Source of the DNA: Clostridia bacterium
GTDB taxonomy: Bacteria; Bacillota; Clostridia; Oscillospirales; Acutalibacteraceae
Direction: 5' to 3'
Assembly: GCA_017425745.1 (NCBI GenBank)
Contig: JAFOXT010000302.1
Coordinates: 1 to 5,290, forward strand
Length of the DNA: 5,290 bases
The position numbers and the translations under genes were made by a program. Numbering within the stretch: the stretch's first letter is position 1; each line of letters opens with the position of its first letter. The notes under the pieces are model-generated. The model saw only the letters and a list, made by a program, of their open reading frames with translations. It searched no databases and was not told where the DNA came from. This document shows, one piece after another, positions 1-5,133 of this stretch.

Positions 1-1
1 C

Positions 2-409
2 ATTGCAAATGAAAAGACAACTACTCAGATGGTTGACTGGGCTGCTCTTGAAACACAGAAGAAGGCAGGCGTTTCCTTCACAGGCTACAGCTTCTATGCT
101 GATACAAGCGTTGACCCCGTTCGTTATATGCTTCTTGCTGAACCCGAAACAGAAATTCCCGACGAAAGAATTCCTGAAATTGAAGCAATTCTTGACGAGT
201 ATCTCAGCGAAAGCAACGAAAAGTACTTCAAGTACCGCCGTTGGGGTATGCTTGCAGCACCCAAGCTCAGCATTCTTAAGAAGAACACATACGCTGATTA
301 CAGAGATTACCTCAAAAAGCAGGGTAAGGTGCTTAACCAGATTAAGCCTGTAACAGTTGTAAACACACCCGAAAGAGAAGAATTCTTCCTTTCACATATT
401 GAAAAATAA
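2..409 (+). CDS. GH3-family acyl-adenylate/amido-synthetase-like protein, C-terminal part
   Basis: The frame is open from base 2 to a TAA at 407-409, giving the last 135 residues; the start lies upstream of the window. The piece reads like the C-terminal domain of the GH3 superfamily: an NEKTT motif at the beginning (family pattern G/N-E-K-T-T-E), then YSFYADTSVDP (family D-Y-S-x-x-x-D-T-S-x-x-P), an SNEKYFKYRRWGML stretch (family N-x-x-Y-x-x-x-R), and a final GKVLNQIKPVTV (family G-x-x-L-N-Q-x-K). GH3 enzymes adenylate a carboxylic acid and, in plants, join it to an amino acid; substrates of bacterial members are mostly unknown. No signal peptide or membrane segment is visible in this part, so it is probably cytoplasmic. 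Full-length relatives are about 500-600 residues. A methionine at 29 is internal to the domain and is not a start. The gene ends in its own terminator. The family call is by motif recall and is fairly secure; the substrate is unknown. Confidence 0.85.
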   Translation: MANEKTTTQMVDWAALETQKKAGVSFTGYSFYADTSVDPVRYMLLAEPETEIPDERIPEIEAILDEYLSESNEKYFKYRRWGMLAAPKLSILKKNTYADYRDYLKKQGKVLNQIKPVTVVNTPEREEFFLSHIEK

Positions 410-417
410 AAAAACTG

Positions 418-450
418 AAGCTACCGCAAGAAATTGTGGTAGCTTTTTTT
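418..450 (+). terminator. Rho-independent terminator after the GH3-like gene
   Basis: A ten-pair stem (418-427 with 436-445, one G-T wobble) and an eight-base loop are followed by a T run to 450. It begins nine bases after the GH3-like stop codon. An A-rich stretch on the left side (405-415) would also give a T run on the opposite strand, so it could work in both directions. It separates the GH3-like gene from the M20 gene transcriptionally. Confidence 0.88.
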
Positions 451-459
451 AGCTTTATA

Positions 460-488
460 TGGACTTTGATGATTTATTGTGCTATTAT
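460..488 (+). promoter_or_regulatory. Candidate sigma-A type promoter of the M20 gene
   Basis: TGGACT at 460-465 (four of six matches to TTGACA) and TATTAT at 483-488 (five of six matches to TATAAT) are 17 bases apart. The site lies directly after the upstream terminator and about 22 bases before the AGGAGG site, which fits a short leader. It is a motif match only. Confidence 0.45.
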
Positions 489-523
489 TAAAGGCAGCTA
501 AGAAACTTTAGGAGGTTTATAAT

Positions 524-1867
524 ATGGCAGAAATCAATAACGAAAGAGCAGTCGAACGTTTTCAGGCTATGCTCAGAAAAAGAACCGTATCAGACAAAGA
601 CGGCAACTTCGACAGAGAAGTTTTTGCTTCATATCTTCCCATGCTGAAGGAAATGTACCCCACAGTTTTTGAGGTGGTTGAATCTCAGCTTATTAACGAA
701 TTCGGTATTGTTCTCAAGTGGAAGGGTAAAAATTCAGCACTTAATCCCGTTGTGCTTATGTCACACTACGACGTTGTAGGCGACGAGGGTCAGGATTGGA
801 AGCATCCTGCTTTTGAAGCAGAAATTCACGACGGTGTAATCTGGGCGCGCGGTTCAATTGACACAAAGGGACTCCTTGCAGCAACTCTTGAAGCTATGGA
901 AAAGCTTATTGCAGAGGGACACACACCCAATAGAGATATCTATTATTGCTCAAGCAACTGCGAAGAGGTTGCAGGAGACACAATGCCGAAAATTGTAGAT
1001 TGGTTTGTTGAAAACAACATCAAGCCCTGGTTTGTTCTTGACGAGGGCGGTGCAATTATGGAAGACCTTCCTATGGGTATCAAGACACCCTTTGCTATGG
1101 TAGCTGTTTCAGAAAAGGGCTGGGCTACAGTAAAGCTTAAGGCAACTGCTCAGGGTGCCGCACCGGCGGCAAAGGCAACAAAGGCAAACAGCAAGCTTTC
1201 AGCTCCGCAGAAGATTGTAAAGGCACTTGCTGCGCTTGAAAAAAGCCCCACAAAATCAACTATTACAGGTCAGCTTGAAGGAATGCTCGGCAGCTTTGCT
1301 TCTTATGTAGATGAGCCTCTCAGAACTGTTTTCAAAAACATAAATCTTGTTAAGCCCGTACTTAAAAAGGTGCTTGAAACCAACGCAGACACAGCTGCAA
1401 TGATCCGCACAATGATTACCCTTGTTGATATTGATGCAAAGTCAGACAACGGCAAGAGAATTGCTACAGAAGCAACAGCAACTCTCCGTCTTCGTATTGC
1501 ACCCCAGGATTCACTTGACTACATTGTAGGTCACATTCAGAAGGTGGTAGGCGAGGATATCGAGGTTACAACAGAGGACGTTTCACTTCCTCCCAGAATC
1601 TCTGACCACAACACAGAATCATTCAAGTATATTGAAAGCACAATCAAGAAGGTATATCCCCACGTTGGTGTTGCACCCTTTGTGCTCAACGCATTCACAG
1701 ATTCACGCTTCTTTGCTAAAATCTGCCCCGAGGTTTACCGTTTCGGCGCTTTCAGCCTTGATAATGAAAGATTTGACTCCGTACATAATGCCAACGAAAG
1801 AATGCCCGTTAAGGACTATTTAAAGGCAATTGACTTCTACGCAGAGTTTCTTAAGAATCTGAAGTAA
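524..1867 (+). CDS. M20-family metallopeptidase/amidohydrolase, PM20D1/CPS1-like, with altered lid domain
   Basis: 447 residues. The start is fixed by AGGAGG at 510-515, eight bases upstream. The architecture is that of M20 dinuclear-metal amidohydrolases: a catalytic domain interrupted by a lid/dimerisation domain (about residues 195-335). The metal-site residues are all visible: H81 and the general-base-supporting D83 in SHYDVV, bridging D113 in GSIDTKG, catalytic E147 and ligand E148 in CEEVAG, D173 in DEGG, and H421 in SVHNANERM. The VSEKG (196-200), TDSRFF (392-397) and YRFGAF stretches resemble PM20D1/CPS1 (N-acyl-amino-acid or Gly-Xaa hydrolases). The lid is odd. The usual G-H-S-S/A-x-P-P motif is replaced by an Ala/Lys-rich stretch (211-222), and the usual N-V-I/L-P near 311-314 reads KRIA. 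There is no signal peptide, so it is probably cytoplasmic. It has its own promoter and terminator. The family is secure; the substrate, and whether it is a normal hydrolase, are not. Confidence 0.93.
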   Translation: MAEINNERAVERFQAMLRKRTVSDKDGNFDREVFASYLPMLKEMYPTVFEVVESQLINEFGIVLKWKGKNSALNPVVLMSHYDVVGDEGQDWKHPAFEAEIHDGVIWARGSIDTKGLLAATLEAMEKLIAEGHTPNRDIYYCSSNCEEVAGDTMPKIVDWFVENNIKPWFVLDEGGAIMEDLPMGIKTPFAMVAVSEKGWATVKLKATAQGAAPAAKATKANSKLSAPQKIVKALAALEKSPTKSTITGQLEGMLGSFASYVDEPLRTVFKNINLVKPVLKKVLETNADTAAMIRTMITLVDIDAKSDNGKRIATEATATLRLRIAPQDSLDYIVGHIQKVVGEDIEVTTEDVSLPPRISDHNTESFKYIESTIKKVYPHVGVAPFVLNAFTDSRFFAKICPEVYRFGAFSLDNERFDSVHNANERMPVKDYLKAIDFYAEFLKNLK

Positions 1868-1895
1868 ATGCAAAATGCAGAATGCAAAATGCAAA
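1868..1895 (+). repeat. ATGCAAA heptad array, four tandem units (copy 1)
   Basis: Four consecutive seven-base units start on the base after the M20 stop codon: ATGCAAA, ATGCAGA, ATGCAAA, ATGCAAA. The second unit has a single A-to-G change. The matching array at 3668-3695 lies on the other strand, also just after a stop codon. Function unknown; possibly a fragment of a dispersed intergenic repeat family. Confidence 0.85.
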
Positions 1896-1899
1896 ATAA

Positions 1900-1915
1900 C
1901 TGACGAAGGGGTCAG
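1900..1915. repeat. Short inverted repeat CTGAC-N6-GTCAG
   Basis: Five-pair arms at 1900-1904 and 1911-1915 enclose the loop GAAGGG. With one bulged G (1916) the stem can extend by two A-T pairs. It has no T run, so it is not a convincing terminator. It sits four bases after heptad array copy 1 and resembles the hairpin at 3622-3643, which has the same TGAC/GTCA core and a similar purine loop. Confidence 0.55.
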
Positions 1916-1944
1916 GTTGGTATTGAATTGAAAATGTATATGAA

Positions 1945-1980
1945 AATCCCTGCACAGTTAAGTGCAGGGATTGATTTTTT
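1945..1980. terminator. Bidirectional terminator between convergent M20 and LRR genes
   Basis: An eleven-pair perfect stem (1945-1955 with 1962-1972) encloses the six-base loop AGTTAA. On the plus strand it is followed by TGA and six T's (1975-1980), a good terminator for the M20 gene. On the minus strand it is followed by four T's and begins seven bases after the LRR gene's stop codon, so it can end that transcript too. The plus-strand T run overlaps the LRR stop codon (1979-1981). Confidence 0.88.
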
Positions 1981-3553
1981 AGTGCTTTGCACCACACTTA
2001 CAAATCTTGTTTTTGCCGAAGAGCTTTTCAAAGAAGTTGATGAACTTGAAGAAAAAGGCCTTTATTCCACCTGCATGGCAGTTGCAGTTGCAGGGTTCAA
2101 CTGGTGTTTCAGTTGAGTTGTTAACTTCTTCATTGCAGAAATCACAGCAATTATCGTTGTTGTAGTCTGCATGGTCAGCGTGACAGTTATATTCTATTGA
2201 GGAACGAATGCCATCATGGTAGGCATCTGACCAATCGGGCGGAGCAATATCACGCCATTCTTTATAAGAACCATAAAATTTGATTGATACATCGCCGTTT
2301 TGATTCAATGATTCAGATTTCATTCTTTCAACTGTTGATGGAATAACAAGTGTAAGTGGTGTTGAGTGAGTTCCTCTGAATGCACCGCAACTAATGGTTT
2401 TAACTGTGCTTGGAATAATATAAACTTCATCGCCTTTTCCGTTGGGATAACGTATTAATGTATCACCGGTTTTGTTGAATAAAATACCGCCTATGCTTGA
2501 GAAGTGTTTGTTATTTTCGTCAACGATAAAAGCTTTAAGTTTAGAACCATAAAGTGGATTTAAGGCACTTCCGTCAGGACCGCTACCATCATCGATCTCA
2601 GACACAGATTCAGGTATCATCAAGGTTTCAAGACTGCCTAAACTTTTCAGAGCAATATAATCAAGTGTTGTAATAGTGTCAGGTATTTCATATGTAGTCA
2701 TTTCAGCATATTTGGGATAAGCTATGAGTTTGGTGAAATCTTTATTGTAAAGAACGCCATATTTATCAGATGCAAAGTAGGGATTGTCCTCGTGCACAAC
2801 TATTTCCTTAGAATTAACGCCTTTAAAAGTGAAATAATCAAATTTTTTAACATTTTTTCCTATATAAAGGGTGTCGCAACTTGTGTAAAGGCTAAATATT
2901 TTTTCGACAGTATCAGGAATAGTACAAGTATCTACTTTACCATATGTGGAAAAATAACCTATTTCTGTAACAGTGTATCCATCTATTGTATCTGGTATAA
3001 CAACATCACCCACTGGTCTGAACAAGCGAGATGTGTTGTTGATTTTGATTGTGCCATCTTCTTTTTCTGCGTACATAATATATTTTGAAGCATCTAAATT
3101 GTAAGGGTCTGATGCATCTGTTACAAGCTTAGTGTTCTCCATATAGTTGTTTTCGCCTAAAACGATAGAATTCCAATCACTGTCTGTACCGGCATAAAAA
3201 ACAAAAGCAGATGAATGAAAGTTATCTGAACCAATATAATTGATACTATCAGGTATAATAATTGTACTGATTGAACTGAAGGTATTATCACCAATGGAGG
3301 TTATACCATCATTGATAGTAATGAACTGGTAATAAGAAAAAGGTGATAGTTCTTCAGTGTAATTTTTCATTGCACCTTCACCACTGATAACGATCTCACC
3401 GTCATCGTAAAGCACATAAGTTACATTATCACCATTTGCACCACAATTACCTGTTTCAATGACAGTTCTTTCCTCTGCACTTGCGCCAAAAGCAAAGCAC
3501 ATAGTCATCAGTATAATTGCAGCCAACAACATGATCAATCTTTTTGTTTTCAT
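1979..3553 (-). CDS. Secreted BspA-like leucine-rich-repeat (LRR_5) protein with Cys/His-rich C-terminal tail
   Basis: 524 residues. The start is supported by AAGGAGG at 3563-3569, nine bases upstream. Residues 1-26 form a signal peptide (basic n-region, hydrophobic core, ASA before the mature EE). Residues 35-64 match the recurrent first unit of LRR_5/BspA-like proteins (G-x-C-G-x-x-G-x-N-V-T-Y, then a D-G-E-I-x-I-S-G-x-G-A-M pattern). LRR_5 units follow, marked by IPDSI/IPDTI/IPDTV/IPESV/IPSTV (100-406) and by N-P-Y-F/D-K-Y-G-V-L-Y-N. Two YAGT/FYGS-x(3)-W modules (120-131, 427-436) are the companion motif seen in this family. After residue 456 come an H-x-D-x-N-x-D-x-C-C-D-x-C motif (461-473), a short linker, and a tail with CNCNCH (488-493), a hydrophobic/aromatic stretch (499-513) and CKCGAKH (518-524). 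Such proteins are surface or secreted binders; the ligand is unknown. Codon choice is more mixed and AT-rich than in the two flanking peptidases. Confidence 0.92.
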   Translation of the reverse strand: MKTKRLIMLLAAIILMTMCFAFGASAEERTVIETGNCGANGDNVTYVLYDDGEIVISGEGAMKNYTEELSPFSYYQFITINDGITSIGDNTFSSISTIIIPDSINYIGSDNFHSSAFVFYAGTDSDWNSIVLGENNYMENTKLVTDASDPYNLDASKYIMYAEKEDGTIKINNTSRLFRPVGDVVIPDTIDGYTVTEIGYFSTYGKVDTCTIPDTVEKIFSLYTSCDTLYIGKNVKKFDYFTFKGVNSKEIVVHEDNPYFASDKYGVLYNKDFTKLIAYPKYAEMTTYEIPDTITTLDYIALKSLGSLETLMIPESVSEIDDGSGPDGSALNPLYGSKLKAFIVDENNKHFSSIGGILFNKTGDTLIRYPNGKGDEVYIIPSTVKTISCGAFRGTHSTPLTLVIPSTVERMKSESLNQNGDVSIKFYGSYKEWRDIAPPDWSDAYHDGIRSSIEYNCHADHADYNNDNCCDFCNEEVNNSTETPVEPCNCNCHAGGIKAFFFKFINFFEKLFGKNKICKCGAKH

Positions 3554-3589
3554 TTTAAATATCCTCCTTGGAAATATTCTGATAGCTTT

Positions 3590-3618
3590 AGTTTACTACT
3601 AACGGCAAGAAAAATCAA
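3590..3618 (-). promoter_or_regulatory. Candidate promoter of the LRR gene
   Basis: On the minus strand, TTGATT (3618-3613) and TAAACT (3595-3590) are 17 bases apart, each with four of six consensus matches. It lies between the M28 terminator and the LRR Shine-Dalgarno site, where a promoter is needed if the terminator works. Motif match only. Confidence 0.4.
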
Positions 3619-3621
3619 GGC

Positions 3622-3643
3622 TTTTTGACAGAGGGGTCAAAAA
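3622..3643. repeat. Inverted repeat TTTTTGAC-N6-GTCAAAAA
   Basis: Eight-pair perfect arms (3622-3629 and 3636-3643) enclose the loop AGAGGG. One arm overlaps the T run of the adjacent M28 terminator, so the two hairpins are partly mutually exclusive in RNA. Its TGAC-purine loop-GTCA core repeats that of the hairpin at 1900-1915. Role unknown; it may belong to a composite intergenic repeat. Confidence 0.6.
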
Positions 3644-3664
3644 AGGACACCTTTCGGTGTCCTT
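3639..3664 (-). terminator. Rho-independent terminator of the M28 gene, GAAA loop
   Basis: On the minus strand the stem is AAGGACACC / GGTGTCC-TT (3664-3656 with 3651-3643) closed by a GAAA tetraloop and followed by six T's (3644-3639). It lies about 35 bases after the M28 stop codon, beyond the heptad array. The GC-rich stem and stable GNRA-type loop make it a strong terminator. Confidence 0.88.
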
Positions 3665-3667
3665 AAT

Positions 3668-3695
3668 TTTGCACTTTGCATTTTGCATTTTGCAT
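3668..3695 (-). repeat. ATGCAAA heptad array, four tandem units (copy 2)
   Basis: On the minus strand, four base pairs after the M28 stop codon, the units read ATGCAAA, ATGCAAA, ATGCAAA, GTGCAAA. The unit number equals copy 1 (1868-1895) and the orientation is opposite, so in both cases the units read in the same sense as the gene they follow. Only the last unit differs, by one base. Confidence 0.85.
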
Positions 3696-3699
3696 TCAA

Positions 3700-4917
3700 T
3701 TACTGCTTAGCGCCTTTATCAAACTTTTCAAGAGCAAGAACACTTGCTGCGAAGCAGTCTGCAAGACATGAGGGGTTGAGAGCTTCGGGTGTGTCAAGTC
3801 TTGTGTGGTAGAAGTCGGGGAGAGCATGGTTGAGAGCTGTGATACCTGTTGAACGCATACCTGCCTGAGCAAATGCTGCTGAGTCTGTCGCACCGCCGAG
3901 AGGAGGAACAACGCCCTTCTTACAGGGAATGCCAAGCTCTTCGCATGATTCAAAGAAGAGGTCGCCAACTTCTTTATCTGTCTTAACTGTTGCGTTAAGG
4001 TCACGGTAGTTAACCATAAGCTGTTCGTTCTGAGCAATTGTGTCATATGAGAATACGAAGGTGGGAACATCCTTCATTTCGTCTGCGTGAGCTGCTGCCC
4101 AAGCCTTTGCACCGCGAAGTCCTGCTTCTTCTGAACCTGTGCATACAACGCCGATTTCTGTGTTTTCAAATTCAATGCCTTCGTCGTGAAGAGCCTTGAG
4201 AATTGCCATACCGATGTAGCAGCCTGAAAGGTTGTCGTTTGCACCGTCAACGATCTTGTTTCTGTTCCACATAAAGTAGAGACCGAACCAGAAGGGAGTG
4301 AATACAAGACCAACAAGGCCGAGAGTCTTTGCGAGCTCGGGGCTGAGTGCTCCTGCAAGCTTTGCAATTGCAATACCGAGAGTATAGAAAGCACCTGCGA
4401 AGCATAACATCATATGAATGTCAAAGCCGAGGTATGTAAACTTGTACTTGAAGGGCCATTCCCAAGCACCGTCAGGGTGACCGTTGAAGATAATGCGACG
4501 CTTAACCTCACCTGTGGGCTTCTTGAAGCCTGAAACGTTGTGTCCTGTCTTTTCCTGGAAGCATTTGTCAACAACCTTTTTGTAAAGACCGAACTGAAGA
4601 ACACAGAGAGCAAGACCGATGGCGATGAATACAATTGAAAGAACGGGCATAAAGAAGTATGAAGCGAGAGCAAGGAAGCAGCAGGTGATTGTGAAGTAAA
4701 TCCAGCCGAAGAATGAGCCGGGATTTTCCTTGAAGCCTTCAACATAAACTGTGTCACAGCCAAGCTTTTTCATTTCTTCGCCTATGTATTCACATGAAAG
4801 CTTTTCGCCTTCTGAACCAGGGCCGCGTTTGGGAAGCTTTGTACAGATATGAGTGATTTCATCAACCATATACTGTGCATACTTGTTTTTGTTGTCGATG
4901 ATGTTTTTAAGATTCAT
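3700..4917 (-). CDS. Membrane-embedded M28-family zinc peptidase
   Basis: 405 residues. The start is supported by AAGGAG (complement of 4925-4930), seven bases upstream. The N-terminus (R31-G32-P33-G34-S35-E36-G37-E38, then a Y-I-x-x-E-M-K-K-L-G helix) is typical of M28 aminopeptidases. All metal and catalytic positions are visible: H147 and D149 in NGHPDG, bridging D228 in GANDNLSG, E263/E264 in GSEEAG, D292 in SYDT, and H371 in YHTRLDTPE. A GGATDSAAF segment (341-349) is also typical. Four hydrophobic helices are predicted: about 69-89, 91-110, 169-188 and 197-218. The second pair falls between the HxD and DN motifs. Basic residues follow helix 2 (KK) and helix 4 (NRNK), and there is no signal peptide, so both catalytic halves probably face the cytoplasm. 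It likely removes N-terminal residues from peptides at the inner membrane face. Single-gene unit with its own terminator. The family is secure; the substrate is unknown. Confidence 0.92.
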   Translation of the reverse strand: MNLKNIIDNKNKYAQYMVDEITHICTKLPKRGPGSEGEKLSCEYIGEEMKKLGCDTVYVEGFKENPGSFFGWIYFTITCCFLALASYFFMPVLSIVFIAIGLALCVLQFGLYKKVVDKCFQEKTGHNVSGFKKPTGEVKRRIIFNGHPDGAWEWPFKYKFTYLGFDIHMMLCFAGAFYTLGIAIAKLAGALSPELAKTLGLVGLVFTPFWFGLYFMWNRNKIVDGANDNLSGCYIGMAILKALHDEGIEFENTEIGVVCTGSEEAGLRGAKAWAAAHADEMKDVPTFVFSYDTIAQNEQLMVNYRDLNATVKTDKEVGDLFFESCEELGIPCKKGVVPPLGGATDSAAFAQAGMRSTGITALNHALPDFYHTRLDTPEALNPSCLADCFAASVLALEKFDKGAKQ

Positions 4918-4953
4918 ACTCGAACTCCTTTATATATAGTATTTACATTACTA

Positions 4954-4982
4954 AATATACCATACATTTAACATATTTTAAA
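4954..4982 (-). promoter_or_regulatory. Candidate promoter of the M28 gene
   Basis: On the minus strand, TTTAAA (4982-4977, four of six) and TATATT (4959-4954, five of six) are 17 bases apart. This would put the transcript start near 4947, about 17 bases before the Shine-Dalgarno site. The region is so AT-rich that other hexamers fit nearly as well. Confidence 0.33.
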
Positions 4983-4985
4983 TAC

Positions 4986-5039
4986 TTTTTTTAAAAAAAT
5001 TGATTTTTTATTGTTTTTTTAATCTTTTTTTAATGTTTT
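4986..5039. other. Helically phased T-tracts, predicted curved DNA
   Basis: Runs of T occur at 4986-4992 (followed by seven A's at 4993-4999), 5004-5009, 5014-5020, 5025-5031 and 5036-5039. The last four have centres about 9.5-11 bases apart, close to one helical turn, which is the arrangement known to bend DNA. The block lies directly upstream of the FnIII gene's -10 region, where an UP element or curved enhancer would be. Confidence 0.6.
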
Positions 5040-5053
5040 GCGGTTATTATATA
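5025..5053 (+). promoter_or_regulatory. Candidate promoter of the FnIII gene, poor -35
   Basis: TATTATATA (5045-5053) is a good -10 region, read as TATTAT or TATATA. At 17 bases upstream of TATATA there is only a T run (5025-5030), with no real -35 hexamer. The phased T-tracts may compensate. The predicted start near 5060 leaves a leader of about 74 bases. Confidence 0.42.
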
Positions 5054-5060
5054 GACACAA

Positions 5061-5077
5061 CCTACAAGAGATGTAGG
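5061..5077 (+). other. Leader hairpin at the predicted 5' end of the FnIII mRNA
   Basis: CCTACA (5061-5066) pairs with TGTAGG (5072-5077) around the loop AGAGA. It is one of the few GC-containing stretches in the spacer and lies at the transcript start predicted from the -10 box. A stem at the extreme 5' end is a known mRNA-stabilising arrangement; that role here is an inference. Confidence 0.45.
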
Positions 5078-5133
5078 GAAAATCAAAAAAACAATTATAT
5101 AACATACAATTATCAAAAAAGGAGGCATGAAAT

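Noticed and set aside
1148..1204. Frameshift or sequencing error explaining the altered M20 lid motif
   Set aside because: The frame is continuous and homologous sequence resumes directly on both sides; neither neighbouring frame was seen to restore a G-H-S-S-x-P-P motif, and other lid positions (311-327) are changed too.
1868..1895. Tandem heptads as a CRISPR array
   Set aside because: Units are seven bases with no spacers; no cas genes are nearby.
1928..2116. Plus-strand open frame of 62 codons
   Set aside because: It runs through the bidirectional terminator and antisense to the LRR protein's conserved tail, with no Shine-Dalgarno site.
2792..3088. Plus-strand open frame of 98 codons
   Set aside because: Antisense to LRR repeats; composition and lack of a ribosome binding site mark it as a shadow.
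1868..3695. Whole bracketed region as an insertion sequence or transposon
   Set aside because: No transposase, and no long terminal inverted repeats or target-site duplications are evident; the gene inside is a plain LRR_5 secreted protein.
3696..4763. Several minus-strand open frames of about 105-125 codons in another frame inside the M28 gene
   Set aside because: They overlap conserved M28 catalytic motifs in another frame, are Ser/Gln/Thr-rich as expected for shifted reading, and lack start signals.
5127..5133. Alternative ATG at 5127 for the gene at the right end
   Set aside because: It is only one base from the Shine-Dalgarno site and its frame gives a Ser/Phe-rich sequence without a signal peptide; ATG 5134 gives a proper signal peptide and FnIII start.
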